A stretch of 12,968 bases of DNA from Mucilaginibacter sp. (GCA_028288315.1 JAQBNY010000247.1:1-12968), one strand, 5' to 3'; positions 1-7,441 are shown, counted from the first letter of the stretch. Notes: a model not told the origin generated them from the letters alone. Numbers and translations are program-made.

Positions 1-231
1 GTCGCTCTTTAAAAGATTAAGTCCAAAAGGCAAACCGAATGCCGTACTTTTTGAAAAGTTGGCGGTAAAACCATTATTACTAAAAGTACCGACTGGTACT
101 AATACAGCAAAAAAACCTGCCACCTTAGGATAAGTTGTTGGAGCAGGATTGTCTTGTTGGGCAAAGCTATTTTTAAAAAACAAACACAGCATCAAAAATA
201 CAACCACCCCTTTAATTCTCATGTTTTTCAT
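1..231 (-). CDS. Exported protein, probable outer-membrane protein (N-terminal fragment)
   Basis: This is an open frame of 77 codons reading leftwards off the window edge, so the C-terminus is missing. The start at 231 gives MKNM, with a second in-frame ATG at 222; the first is preferred because it gives the signal peptide a normal length. Residues 1-24 form a typical Sec signal peptide: basic start, a VVVFLMLCLFF core, and probable cleavage after SFA before QQD. The mature start is proline-rich, followed by short strands such as GFFAVLVPVGTFS. That suits a beta-barrel protein of Bacteroidota, but no family can be named from so little. The gene is divergent from the oxalate operon and shares its 419-bp spacer. 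No clear promoter was seen on this strand. Confidence 0.72.
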   Translation of the reverse strand, partial: MKNMRIKGVVVFLMLCLFFKNSFAQQDNPAPTTYPKVAGFFAVLVPVGTFSNNGFTANFSKSTAFGLPFGLNLLKSD

Positions 232-564
232 ATTAATATAGATTAGTTTTCTGCTAAATAAGCCCCATAATCTGTGTTATTTCTGAATGTTTTTTGTATA
301 AATTCTGAACCCGGATAAATTTTTAATTAAACCAATTTGGATTTAGAATCCCTTTGAAGTTGATATGATGAAGCTGTATATTAAAATGAAATATTAAGAC
401 AATTACACCCAAAAACAGCACTATTAGCTATAAATGGCGGTTTTATAAGTGGTTATCCTATATTTTAAAATTTCTGGTTGATGAATTTGTACCGCCTGCT
501 TTCCGGCTACCCACATTCAAAAACAAACAGTCATTTACAGATAGAGATTTATGAAAATAATGTT

Positions 565-617
565 TTGTTTTTACAACAAAGGTTTCAAATAGACAAACCT
601 GTTGTTTTTATCAACAA
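565..617. promoter_or_regulatory. Paired palindromic element, candidate operator
   Basis: Two copies of one element lie 37 bp apart: TTGTTTTTACAACAA at 565-579 and TTGTTTTTATCAACAA at 602-617. They differ only by one inserted T. Each is itself an inverted repeat, TTGTT with AACAA around a spacer of 5 or 6 bp. The second copy directly abuts the candidate -7 box of the oxalate decarboxylase gene, so a bound regulator would block or contact RNA polymerase. The shape resembles binding sites of Crp/Fnr-type dimers, but the regulator is unknown and this comparison is inference. Confidence 0.45.
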
Positions 618-625
618 TAATTTTG
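618..625 (+). promoter_or_regulatory. Candidate Bacteroidota -7 box of the oxalate operon
   Basis: TAATTTTG at 618-625 matches the TAnnTTTG -7 consensus of the Bacteroidota primary sigma factor exactly. It lies 25 bp before the ATG at 651, which would leave a leader of about 20 nt. A good TTTG -33 box at the usual distance is not evident: the TTG at 602-604 is too close and sits inside the palindromic element. Activator-dependent initiation is therefore possible. Confidence 0.4.
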
Positions 626-650
626 TCCCCATAATCATTACAACGACATA

Positions 651-1823
651 ATGGGAACAACTACAAGGCGGGAATTTCTTTCCGCAACATCACTTTCAAC
701 TATGGGGATTGTGGTCGCAGCTACAGGAATTAATGCACTATCGCCGGAAACAGCCGAGGCATCGCCATCAGACAAATCTAAATCGGAGCCGCCGCAAACA
801 GAGCTAGAAGATTTTGTATATGACATTGTCCACAGCAAAAATGGCTGGACGGGTGACGGAGGCTCCGCCCAAGAGGCAACCGTAGAGGAATTTCCGGTAT
901 CACAAAGTATTGCAGGGGTTCTTATGCGGTTAAACCCTGGTGGTTTTCGCGAACTGCATTGGCACTCCATAGCTGCGGAGTGGGCTTTTATTTTAGAAGG
1001 AAAGGTACGCACAACAGTTATCACTCCGGATGGAACAACATCAACTGATGATTTTGAAGTTGGCGACATTTGGTATTTCCCCAAAGGATATGGACATTCT
1101 TTGCAGTGCGTGGGAAATGTTCCCTGCACTTTTTTACTCGGTTTTGACAATGGTCATTTTTCTGAATTCGGCACTTTTAGTGTAACGGATTGGATGAGTC
1201 ATACATCGCCTGAAATCCTTGCCCGTAATTCAGGGCTGCCAGCAAGCGTTTTTGCATCTTTACCTAAAAAAGAGTTATACATAGGTAAAGGTAAGATCGC
1301 TACTGAACAAGATCCGCGCAATTTGAACCCAAAAATCCCTAACAGCTATTCTTCCCATAAATTCCGTATGGAGACCGATGGTGTTAAACAGGAATTTAAA
1401 GGTGGGTATATCAAGGTGGTATCTTCCAAAGAATTTCCAATACAAACTTCCTTAACGGCTCTCCGAATGAACATTGAGCCTGGTGCCATGCGAGAATTGC
1501 ACTGGCATCCTAATGCGGATGAATGGCAATTTGTGATGAGCGGCCAGGGACGTTTAAGCATTTTTGGTTCGCACAGCCGGGTTAAAACCATGGATTATAG
1601 CAAAGGGATGGTATCTTTTGTTAAACAAGGTTATGGACATTATATTGAAAACACAGGAAAAGAAACTTTGAAACTTTTAGTGCTTTTCAACAGCCCGGCA
1701 TACGAGGAACTGACTTTAAACGAATGGTTGAATGCCAACCCTGCTCAACTTGTTGCTGATCACTTTGGTTTCAATCTTGATCAAGCCAAATCCCTAACCA
1801 AACACGAAATAGGGATTTTTTAA
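651..1823 (+). CDS. oxdC: Bicupin oxalate decarboxylase, Tat-exported
   Basis: It is predicted to convert oxalate to formate and CO2 using manganese. Its 390 residues fit the bicupin family. Residues 5-10 (TRREFL) followed by a hydrophobic stretch form a twin-arginine signal, so a folded, metal-loaded enzyme should be exported. Cupin 1 has H103, H105, E110 and H149 as metal ligands with R100 before them; cupin 2 has H284, H286, E291 and H330 with R281. The Bacillus OxdC active-site lid SENST aligns with SEFGT (171-175), keeping the proton-donor glutamate as E172. That favours decarboxylase over oxidase activity at site 1. The second-site glutamate (E333 in Bacillus) aligns with V344, so site 2 is probably structural. 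Site 1 also has one more residue than Bacillus between the His pair and the Glu. The gene starts an operon, 11 bp before fdhD. Confidence 0.88.
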   Translation: MGTTTRREFLSATSLSTMGIVVAATGINALSPETAEASPSDKSKSEPPQTELEDFVYDIVHSKNGWTGDGGSAQEATVEEFPVSQSIAGVLMRLNPGGFRELHWHSIAAEWAFILEGKVRTTVITPDGTTSTDDFEVGDIWYFPKGYGHSLQCVGNVPCTFLLGFDNGHFSEFGTFSVTDWMSHTSPEILARNSGLPASVFASLPKKELYIGKGKIATEQDPRNLNPKIPNSYSSHKFRMETDGVKQEFKGGYIKVVSSKEFPIQTSLTALRMNIEPGAMRELHWHPNADEWQFVMSGQGRLSIFGSHSRVKTMDYSKGMVSFVKQGYGHYIENTGKETLKLLVLFNSPAYEELTLNEWLNANPAQLVADHFGFNLDQAKSLTKHEIGIF

Positions 1824-1834
1824 ATCCGATAGTT

Positions 1835-2704
1835 ATGAAAATCAAGGAAAGTCCAATTAAAGGAGTACCTGTTACTAAAATAAACGGCAACCAAAGTTTA
1901 GCAACTATGGATAAACTTGCTATAGAAGAACCTTTAGAAATAAGGCTCGCTTTTGGTGCAGGACTAACCAGGACCGTGAAAAACATTTCAGTAACCATGC
2001 GTACGCCCGGCAGCGATGCGGAATTGGCAACCGGTTTTTTATTTACAGAAGGTATTATAAAAGACAAGAACGAACTGGCTTCTGTAAACCATTGTTTTAT
2101 TGCCTGCGCAGAGAATAAAGAAAATGTAATACAGGTTGAGCTGGCTGAAGATGCAACACCTGAACTAAAAAACACAGATCGTAATTTTTATACCACCTCA
2201 AGCTGTGGTGTTTGCGGTAAAGGATCAATTGCTGCCATAAAAACTGTAAGCTCTTTTCAGCCCGACCAAAGCAATGATTTTTTTATTACCCGAGAAATGA
2301 TGCTGGAGCTACCTAGTCGTTTAAGACTTTACCAGGATATTTTTGACGTTACTGGTGGATTACATGCATGTGCTTTGTTCAATACAGCTGGAGAACTTTT
2401 ATTGCTTCGCGAAGATGTTGGCAGGCATAATGCGCTAGACAAATTAATTGGTGCCGCGTTGGAAAGAGATTTATTACCACTGAAAAACGCGGTGCTATTG
2501 TTAAGTGGCCGGGCCAGTTTTGAATTGGTACAGAAAGCAGCGATGGCAGGCATCAATATTATTGGAGCAATTGGAGCCCCGTCAAGTCTGGCGGTACAAC
2601 TGGCCGATGAGTTTGGAATAACCTTAGTTGGTTTTTTACGGCATAAACGATTTAATATTTATACAATGGGACAACGCATTTTAATGCCGAAGTATGAAAA
2701 TTAG
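1835..2704 (+). CDS. fdhD: FdhD, sulfur carrier for formate dehydrogenase maturation
   Basis: FdhD passes sulfur from a cysteine desulfurase to the molybdenum cofactor of formate dehydrogenase, which is essential for activity; it acts in the cytoplasm. The 289 residues fit the family. The catalytic pair is C124-G-V-C127 within SSCGVCGKG, matching the CxxC loop of known FdhD proteins. Other family signatures are ATGFLFTEGII (near 65-75), REDVGRHNALDKLIG in the middle, and a C-terminal SGRASFELVQKAAMAGI segment. It lies 11 bp after the oxalate decarboxylase gene and overlaps the next gene by 11 bp, so translation is probably coupled. Its presence strongly supports reading the molybdopterin enzyme two genes downstream as a formate dehydrogenase that needs a sulfurated cofactor. 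Confidence 0.95.
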   Translation: MKIKESPIKGVPVTKINGNQSLATMDKLAIEEPLEIRLAFGAGLTRTVKNISVTMRTPGSDAELATGFLFTEGIIKDKNELASVNHCFIACAENKENVIQVELAEDATPELKNTDRNFYTTSSCGVCGKGSIAAIKTVSSFQPDQSNDFFITREMMLELPSRLRLYQDIFDVTGGLHACALFNTAGELLLLREDVGRHNALDKLIGAALERDLLPLKNAVLLLSGRASFELVQKAAMAGINIIGAIGAPSSLAVQLADEFGITLVGFLRHKRFNIYTMGQRILMPKYEN

Positions 2705-3050
2705 AATAAAAGGAAACGCATTGCGATACCGCCTTACCAAAAGCGATATGTGCAGCTTGGCCAATATTGGCTACTTACAGGAACAAACCAGTTTTGCAGA
2801 GCAACCGTTAATTTATGCATTAAAGGCTGTAGATGAAGATACATTGAGCGCAGGGTTTTGTGGCAATACCATAACCCTATTTATGCCGAAGCAAATGGCC
2901 ACCGAACTAATCAATACTGAAAAGGTTGGTTTTAAAGGTATAAGCGGTGCTTTGCAACTACTGGTTGAAAAAGATTTTACCTGCCTGGATAATGTGGAGG
3001 AAGATCAGAGCGATAACTACCCTAACCCACTGGCATTACAAAAAAACTAA
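2694..3050 (+). CDS. Small conserved protein of the formate dehydrogenase operon (DUF7009-like)
   Basis: This is a 118-residue soluble protein with no signal peptide or membrane segment. It begins MKIRIKGNALRYRL and ends with a segment around KDFTCLDNVEEDQSDNYPNP that has a single conserved-looking cysteine among acidic residues. I recall proteins of this pattern next to fdhD in other Bacteroidota, and the DUF7009 label is from memory. Its start lies inside the last codons of fdhD (11-bp overlap) and it ends 11 bp before the dehydrogenase gene, so it is made together with both. A chaperone or cofactor-handling role is a reasonable guess from this position, but nothing in the sequence proves it. 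Confidence 0.8.
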   Translation: MKIRIKGNALRYRLTKSDMCSLANIGYLQEQTSFAEQPLIYALKAVDEDTLSAGFCGNTITLFMPKQMATELINTEKVGFKGISGALQLLVEKDFTCLDNVEEDQSDNYPNPLALQKN

Positions 3051-3061
3051 ATTACGTAGCT

Positions 3062-5371
3062 ATGGCAACAAATAAAGAAATCCCTTCAGCTGAAAATCCT
3101 GAAAAGCTATTGAACTTAAAATCAACCGGACCAAAAAAGTGGGCGGCTGGTATCCCGGCTGTAGTTGCAGCTTTAAGCGATGTAATTGAAGAGGGTATTC
3201 CCTTTAGAGGAACCGGGGCATTATTTGTAATGAACCAGAAAGGGGGCTTTGATTGTTCCAGTTGCGCCTGGCCCGATCCGGATGATGACCGGTCACCTGT
3301 GGGCGAGTATTGCGAGAATGGAGCGAAGGCACTAGCGGAAGAAGCTACTACCAAAAGAGTAACAGCTGAATTTTTTGCTAATAATTCTGTAGTTGACCTG
3401 GCTAAATTAACCGACTTTGAAATAGGTAAAAAAGGACGGTTAACTGAACCTATGTATTTGCCTGCCGGGGGCACACATTACCAGCCAATTAGCTGGAATG
3501 ATGCTTTTAAAAAAATTGCCGGGCATTTAAATGCGCTGGAATCACCGGATGAGGCTATTTTTTACACGTCAGGCCGTACCAGCAATGAAACTTCGTTTTT
3601 GTACCAGTTATTTGCAAAAGAGTTTGGCACTAATAACATGCCTGATTGCTCTAACATGTGCCACGAATCATCCGGTACCGCTTTGAGGCCTACAATTGGT
3701 ATTGGCAAGGGAACGGTAACGTTGAATGATTTTTATGATACGGATCTGATAGTTATTATTGGTCATAACCCTGGTACTAATGCACCACGTATGATGTCGG
3801 CGCTGGAGAAAGGAAAAAAGAACGGGGCAAAAATCATTGCTATTAATCCGTTGCCCGAAGCCGGTTTAATGGCTTTCAGGAATCCCCAGGAAATAAAAGG
3901 AGTTTTGGGAACTGGCGCACAGCTGGCAGACCTTTATCTTCCGGTTAAAATAAACGGTGATATGGCTTTGTTAAAAGCTTTTGAAATGCTGCTGCTTGAA
4001 GCAGAAAAAGCATCGCCCGGAAAAGTACTGGACAATGATTTTATTGCAAAAAACACTGTCGGTTATAGTGAGTTTATTGAACAGTTTACCAACTATGAGT
4101 TAGACGAACTGGCCATTGCAGCCGGGTTGTCGTCAGCAGATATTCGCCTTGCGGCAGGTATGCTGGCAAATAATAAACGCATTATTTTTTGCTGGGGTAT
4201 GGGCTTAACGCAGCAGCCCAATGGCGTGGAAATGATCAGGGAGATTGTTAACATCTGCCTTATGAAGGGAAGTATAGGCAAGCCTGGTGCCGGCGTATGC
4301 CCGGTGCGCGGACACAGCAATGTACAAGGCAATCGTACCATGATGATTGACGAAAAACCGACACAAAAACAGCTTGACCGTTTAAAAGAAGTTTTTGGGT
4401 TTGAACCGCCGCGTGAACATGGGTATGATGTAGTGAATGCCATTAAAGCGATGCATGCAGGAAAAGCAAAAGTATTCTTTGCTATGGGAGGTAATTTCCT
4501 TTCTGCCACACCAGATACCACCTACACCGCCGAAGCACTGCGCCAACTGAGGCTGAGTGTGCAAGTTTCCATTAAGCTTAACCGCAGTCATCTGGTACAT
4601 GGCAAAGAGGCCTTAATATTGCCAACCCTATCAAGAAGCGATAAAGACATTGTAAATGGCGAGTTGCAATTTATCAGCACTGAAAACTCCATGGGTGTGG
4701 TGCAGTCATCCAAAGGTATTTTAAAACCTGTCTCTGACCAACTGATCAATGAGACTCATATTGTATGCAGAATGGCCATGGCAACTTTAGGCAGCCGGTC
4801 TGTGATAGACTGGAACCGCTATATGAACAGTTATGATGATATCCGGGATATAATTGAAAAATGTATCCCTGGCTTTGAAAATTACAATAAACGTGTCCGC
4901 GAGAAGAGTGGTTTTTATTTACCCAACGGGGCCAGGGATGGTAAGTTTATCACGGAAAAATTTGGCGATAAAGCGCCATTTACCATTACCGAATTACCTA
5001 TAAACACTTTGGCCGATGATGAATACATGATGGCATCAACCCGCACACATGACCAGTTCAATACCACTATATATGGATTGGAAGACCGTTATCGCGGAAT
5101 AAAAAATGAACGGCGAGTTGTATTTATGAACCGGAAGGATATGGACAAAGCCGGTTATGCCAAAGGAGAAAAGGTAGACTTATTTAATTATGATGATGGT
5201 ATAGAGCGCATAGCACGGTTATTTGTAGTGGTTCCTTATCCAATTCCAGAACGCAATACCGTGACCTACTTTCCGGAAACAAATGTATTACTGTCTATAA
5301 ATAATGTTGTTGGTGAAAGCAATATGCCAGCGGCCAAGTTTATCAGGATTAAAATAAAAAAACATCAATAG
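3062..5371 (+). CDS. Molybdopterin oxidoreductase, FdhF/YdeP family (probable formate dehydrogenase)
   Basis: This 769-residue cytoplasmic enzyme probably oxidises formate to CO2 with a bis-molybdopterin guanine dinucleotide cofactor. The N-terminus has C65-S-S-C68 (in FDCSSCAWPDP) and C84 (EYCENGAKA), the typical YdeP-type set for a putative iron-sulfur cluster. C200-H201, in SNMCHESSG, matches the Cys/Sec-His pair that holds and flanks molybdenum in formate dehydrogenases. GHNPGTNAPRM (234-244) and MKGSIGKPGAGVCPVRGHSNVQG (split here by eye into cofactor-contact segments) fit the dinucleotide-binding parts. The C-terminal 130 residues resemble the MopB C-terminal barrel (THDQFNTT). There is no Tat signal, no NuoE/F-like partner and no membrane subunit nearby, so the electron acceptor is unknown. 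YdeP of E. coli is linked to acid resistance; formate is favoured here because of fdhD and the oxalate decarboxylase. Confidence 0.85.
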   Translation: MATNKEIPSAENPEKLLNLKSTGPKKWAAGIPAVVAALSDVIEEGIPFRGTGALFVMNQKGGFDCSSCAWPDPDDDRSPVGEYCENGAKALAEEATTKRVTAEFFANNSVVDLAKLTDFEIGKKGRLTEPMYLPAGGTHYQPISWNDAFKKIAGHLNALESPDEAIFYTSGRTSNETSFLYQLFAKEFGTNNMPDCSNMCHESSGTALRPTIGIGKGTVTLNDFYDTDLIVIIGHNPGTNAPRMMSALEKGKKNGAKIIAINPLPEAGLMAFRNPQEIKGVLGTGAQLADLYLPVKINGDMALLKAFEMLLLEAEKASPGKVLDNDFIAKNTVGYSEFIEQFTNYELDELAIAAGLSSADIRLAAGMLANNKRIIFCWGMGLTQQPNGVEMIREIVNICLMKGSIGKPGAGVCPVRGHSNVQGNRTMMIDEKPTQKQLDRLKEVFGFEPPREHGYDVVNAIKAMHAGKAKVFFAMGGNFLSATPDTTYTAEALRQLRLSVQVSIKLNRSHLVHGKEALILPTLSRSDKDIVNGELQFISTENSMGVVQSSKGILKPVSDQLINETHIVCRMAMATLGSRSVIDWNRYMNSYDDIRDIIEKCIPGFENYNKRVREKSGFYLPNGARDGKFITEKFGDKAPFTITELPINTLADDEYMMASTRTHDQFNTTIYGLEDRYRGIKNERRVVFMNRKDMDKAGYAKGEKVDLFNYDDGIERIARLFVVVPYPIPERNTVTYFPETNVLLSINNVVGESNMPAAKFIRIKIKKHQ

Positions 5372-5428
5372 CTGGTTTAGCGGTACTGCAAGTTGAAGCG
5401 GTAAAATGAACAACAAATTAATCGAATT

Positions 5429-6673
5429 ATGAATAATTTTAAGCGTTGGGGAATCGCCATTGCCGGGATCCTTATACAAGTGGCATTGGGAGCAGTGTAT
5501 GCCTGGAGCGTATTCCGGGTTCCACTTGCAAAACAGTTTAACTGGTCAATATCTGAGGTAACCCTCACTTTTACCATTGCTATCATGGCGCTGGGGTTTG
5601 CTTCATTCTTCGGTGGACTTTGGTTGAAGCGGGTTGGCCCTCGTGTGGTGGTACTTACTGGTGGCGTGTTATATGGCGCTGGAGTCTTCCTTGCTAGCTA
5701 TTCATACCACGGGTTGTGGTGGCTATACCTTACATATGGTGTTATCGGCGGAGTCGGATTAGGCTTTTCATATATCGTTCCCATTTCCGTGCTGGTGAAG
5801 TGGTTCCCTGATCGTCGGGGGTTGATGACGGGCATTGCAGTTGGAGGCTTTGGAGCCGGGGCACTGATAACAGCACCGGTTGCAACGCAACTTATTCAAA
5901 GTGTGGGCGTATTGCACACGTTTGCTTACCTCGGTATCGTTTATATGATTATTACTGTAATCCCGGGCTATTTCATGCAGAATCCACCGGAAGGATGGAC
6001 GCCAGGTAAATGGACGCCAGGTAAAAAGCAGCCAGTGCACAGGAACACTAAAGATTTTACGCTTGGCGGTGCATTAAAGACCTGGCAATGGTGGGCCTTA
6101 TGGCTCCTGCTCTTCCTTAATACCTCGGCGGGTATTTCGATAATTTCGCAGGAAGCTCCCCTGTTTCAGGATCTGGCTAAAGTCACTGCGATTATAGCCG
6201 CAAGTATGATTGGTATTGTAAGTATTGGAAACGCACTGGGACGTGTTTTTTGGGCATGGGCTTCTGACCTGATGAGTCGGCGTGTCACCTTTGCCGTGAT
6301 GTTTATTATGCAGATCGGGCTGTTCTGGATTCTTCCGGGCCTGCATTCCGCAGCCAGCGTTACGGGCATTGTATTCATTATCCTGATGTGCTATGGCGGC
6401 GGATTCGGCACAATGCCCGCATTTGTTGCAGATTACTTTGGGCCAACTAACATGGGTTCGATCTACGGACTTATATTAACAGCGTGGGGATTTGCAAGCG
6501 CTTTTGGCCCCCTCCTGATAGCCCATATGCGCCAAACAAGTGGGGCTTATGCAACTGGTCTCCATGTAATTGCGGGAATAATGGCAGTCTCGGTTATTTT
6601 GCCTCTGCTGGTAAGGTCTCCGACCAAGGCTTTGGCCGGTCGCGCTCATAGTGATACCTTCAATTTACACTAA
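5429..6673 (+). CDS. MFS carrier, oxalate:formate antiporter (OxlT) family
   Basis: This 414-residue protein has about 12 hydrophobic helices and sits in the inner membrane. Family features are GAVYAWSVFRVPL in helix 1, the GxGLGFSYIVPISVLVKWFPDRRG segment around helix 4, and a FGTMPAFVADYFGP loop before helix 11. That places it with the OxlT/YhjX group, which carries small carboxylates. Helix 11 reads LILTAWGFASAFG, with Trp where, as I recall, OxlT of Oxalobacter has the oxalate-binding lysine K355, so formate or another monocarboxylate is a fair alternative substrate. The central cytoplasmic loop carries an exact 15-bp tandem duplication. The gene is 57 bp after the dehydrogenase and last in the block, followed by a strong hairpin. 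The start at 5429 places helix 1 close to the N-terminus, as usual. Confidence 0.85.
   Translation: MNNFKRWGIAIAGILIQVALGAVYAWSVFRVPLAKQFNWSISEVTLTFTIAIMALGFASFFGGLWLKRVGPRVVVLTGGVLYGAGVFLASYSYHGLWWLYLTYGVIGGVGLGFSYIVPISVLVKWFPDRRGLMTGIAVGGFGAGALITAPVATQLIQSVGVLHTFAYLGIVYMIITVIPGYFMQNPPEGWTPGKWTPGKKQPVHRNTKDFTLGGALKTWQWWALWLLLFLNTSAGISIISQEAPLFQDLAKVTAIIAASMIGIVSIGNALGRVFWAWASDLMSRRVTFAVMFIMQIGLFWILPGLHSAASVTGIVFIILMCYGGGFGTMPAFVADYFGPTNMGSIYGLILTAWGFASAFGPLLIAHMRQTSGAYATGLHVIAGIMAVSVILPLLVRSPTKALAGRAHSDTFNLH
5996..6025 (+). repeat. Exact 15-bp tandem duplication inside the MFS gene
   Basis: TGGACGCCAGGTAAA occurs twice back to back (5996-6010 and 6011-6025) with no difference. It is in phase with the codons and encodes WTPGK twice, residues 190-199, in the loop between the two six-helix halves. 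Loss or gain of one copy keeps the frame. It is probably a slippage product of recent origin. Confidence 0.9.
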
Positions 6674-6758
6674 ATTACAGTTCATTCAAATTATTAAACA
6701 ACTGTTCTATTTTAATAGCCAATAGTAAATGTAAAGTTAAAGAAGTATACCACCCAGG

Positions 6759-6796
6759 TACAAAACGATGTAAGGTATTTATTGCATCGTTTTGTA
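6759..6796. terminator. Bidirectional terminator between MFS gene and AraC gene
   Basis: A perfect 12-bp inverted repeat, TACAAAACGATG (6759-6770) and CATCGTTTTGTA (6785-6796), can extend inward by a wobble pair and two A-T pairs to leave an 8-nt loop. It sits 85 bp after the MFS stop, and its right arm encodes the last codons of the convergent regulator. The symmetric T and A runs could serve both strands. The stem is AT-rich at its base, so an operator is a less likely alternative. Confidence 0.7.
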
Positions 6797-7441
6797 TTCC
6801 ATTAATCTTAAGCCTTTTCTCTTCGCAAATACTTTGCATAAATGACTTGCATCGTTAAATCCACATTCAAAAGCTATGTTTGTGATGGGGTCATTGGTGT
6901 TCTTTAATTTATCGCAAACCCTTTCAATTCGCAGATCTTCCAAATATAAATGGATGGTTTTGCCAAAGTACTGCTTAAAAAGTTTATTCAGGTAAACGGG
7001 ATGAAAGCCCAGCTGGGTGGCGAGGTTATCCAAAGTCCACTTCTCTGCGTAACTGTCTTGCAACAAGCTCCGTATTTTCTTTACCTGATAAGGGACCAGT
7101 CTTTTTTCTCCAATGTCGCGCCTTGATAATTCAACTGCACTTTCCAGCACCAGACCTTCCAATAGCAGATTTGAAGCGTTACCTGGTTTCTTGAATTCAT
7201 TAAATATCCTGAAAAAGAGATGCGATATATGTTGATTGTTGACAACGGAGAAATCGTCAAACCTTATTTTGGCATCCTGTAGTTTTTCTAACCAAAGGGT
7301 ATCAAACTCTACAAATAAGCAAGTGCGGGCATTTTCCCTGATAACTGTCTTATGCTCTCTGTTTTTTGGATAGATCAACAGTTGACCCTCGCCAATAAGC
7401 AGGTCCTCTTTTTGGCTAATTTCCTGAAATGTTCCATTCAA
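6779..7441 (-). CDS. AraC-family transcriptional regulator (5' end disrupted)
   Basis: The open part is 220 residues and would start at a TTG (7441). The C-terminal half is a classic AraC DNA-binding domain: helix-turn-helix 1 near 137-158 (LDNLATQLGFHPVYLNKLFKQYFG) and 2 near 186-207 (ITNIAFECGFNDASHLCKVFAKRKG, listed in part). The N-terminal half is a cupin-like sensor. Reading the same frame upstream of the TTG gives PLHYHQKEHFCFALNG, an evident sensor-domain strand with metal-binding-like histidines. The TTG is therefore not the natural start and the domain begins about 35 codons earlier (see 7442-7557). The gene is convergent with the oxalate operon and shares its terminator. It may control that operon in response to oxalate or formate, but this is inference from position only. 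Confidence 0.8.
   Translation of the reverse strand: MNGTFQEISQKEDLLIGEGQLLIYPKNREHKTVIRENARTCLFVEFDTLWLEKLQDAKIRFDDFSVVNNQHISHLFFRIFNEFKKPGNASNLLLEGLVLESAVELSRRDIGEKRLVPYQVKKIRSLLQDSYAEKWTLDNLATQLGFHPVYLNKLFKQYFGKTIHLYLEDLRIERVCDKLKNTNDPITNIAFECGFNDASHLCKVFAKRKGLRLMEYKTMQ

Larger units (their letters stand above)
232..650. other. Intergenic spacer upstream of the oxalate operon
   Basis: These 419 bp are AT-rich and hold no convincing gene. They separate two divergent genes and must hold both promoters. The right-hand end carries a pair of near-identical palindromic elements (565-579 and 602-617) and a candidate -7 box (618-625), described separately. Nothing recognisable was seen in the left 300 bp. 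Confidence 0.6.

Noticed and set aside
638..1150. Long minus-strand frame opposite the oxalate decarboxylase gene
   Set aside because: It is a shadow of the bicupin gene, which has full family motifs; the opposite product is Ser/Pro-rich and has no domain.
3062..5371. Reading the YdeP-type enzyme as an acid-resistance protein only
   Set aside because: E. coli YdeP is linked to acid resistance, but here fdhD and an oxalate decarboxylase in the same operon make formate oxidation the better reading. An acid-protection benefit could still coexist.
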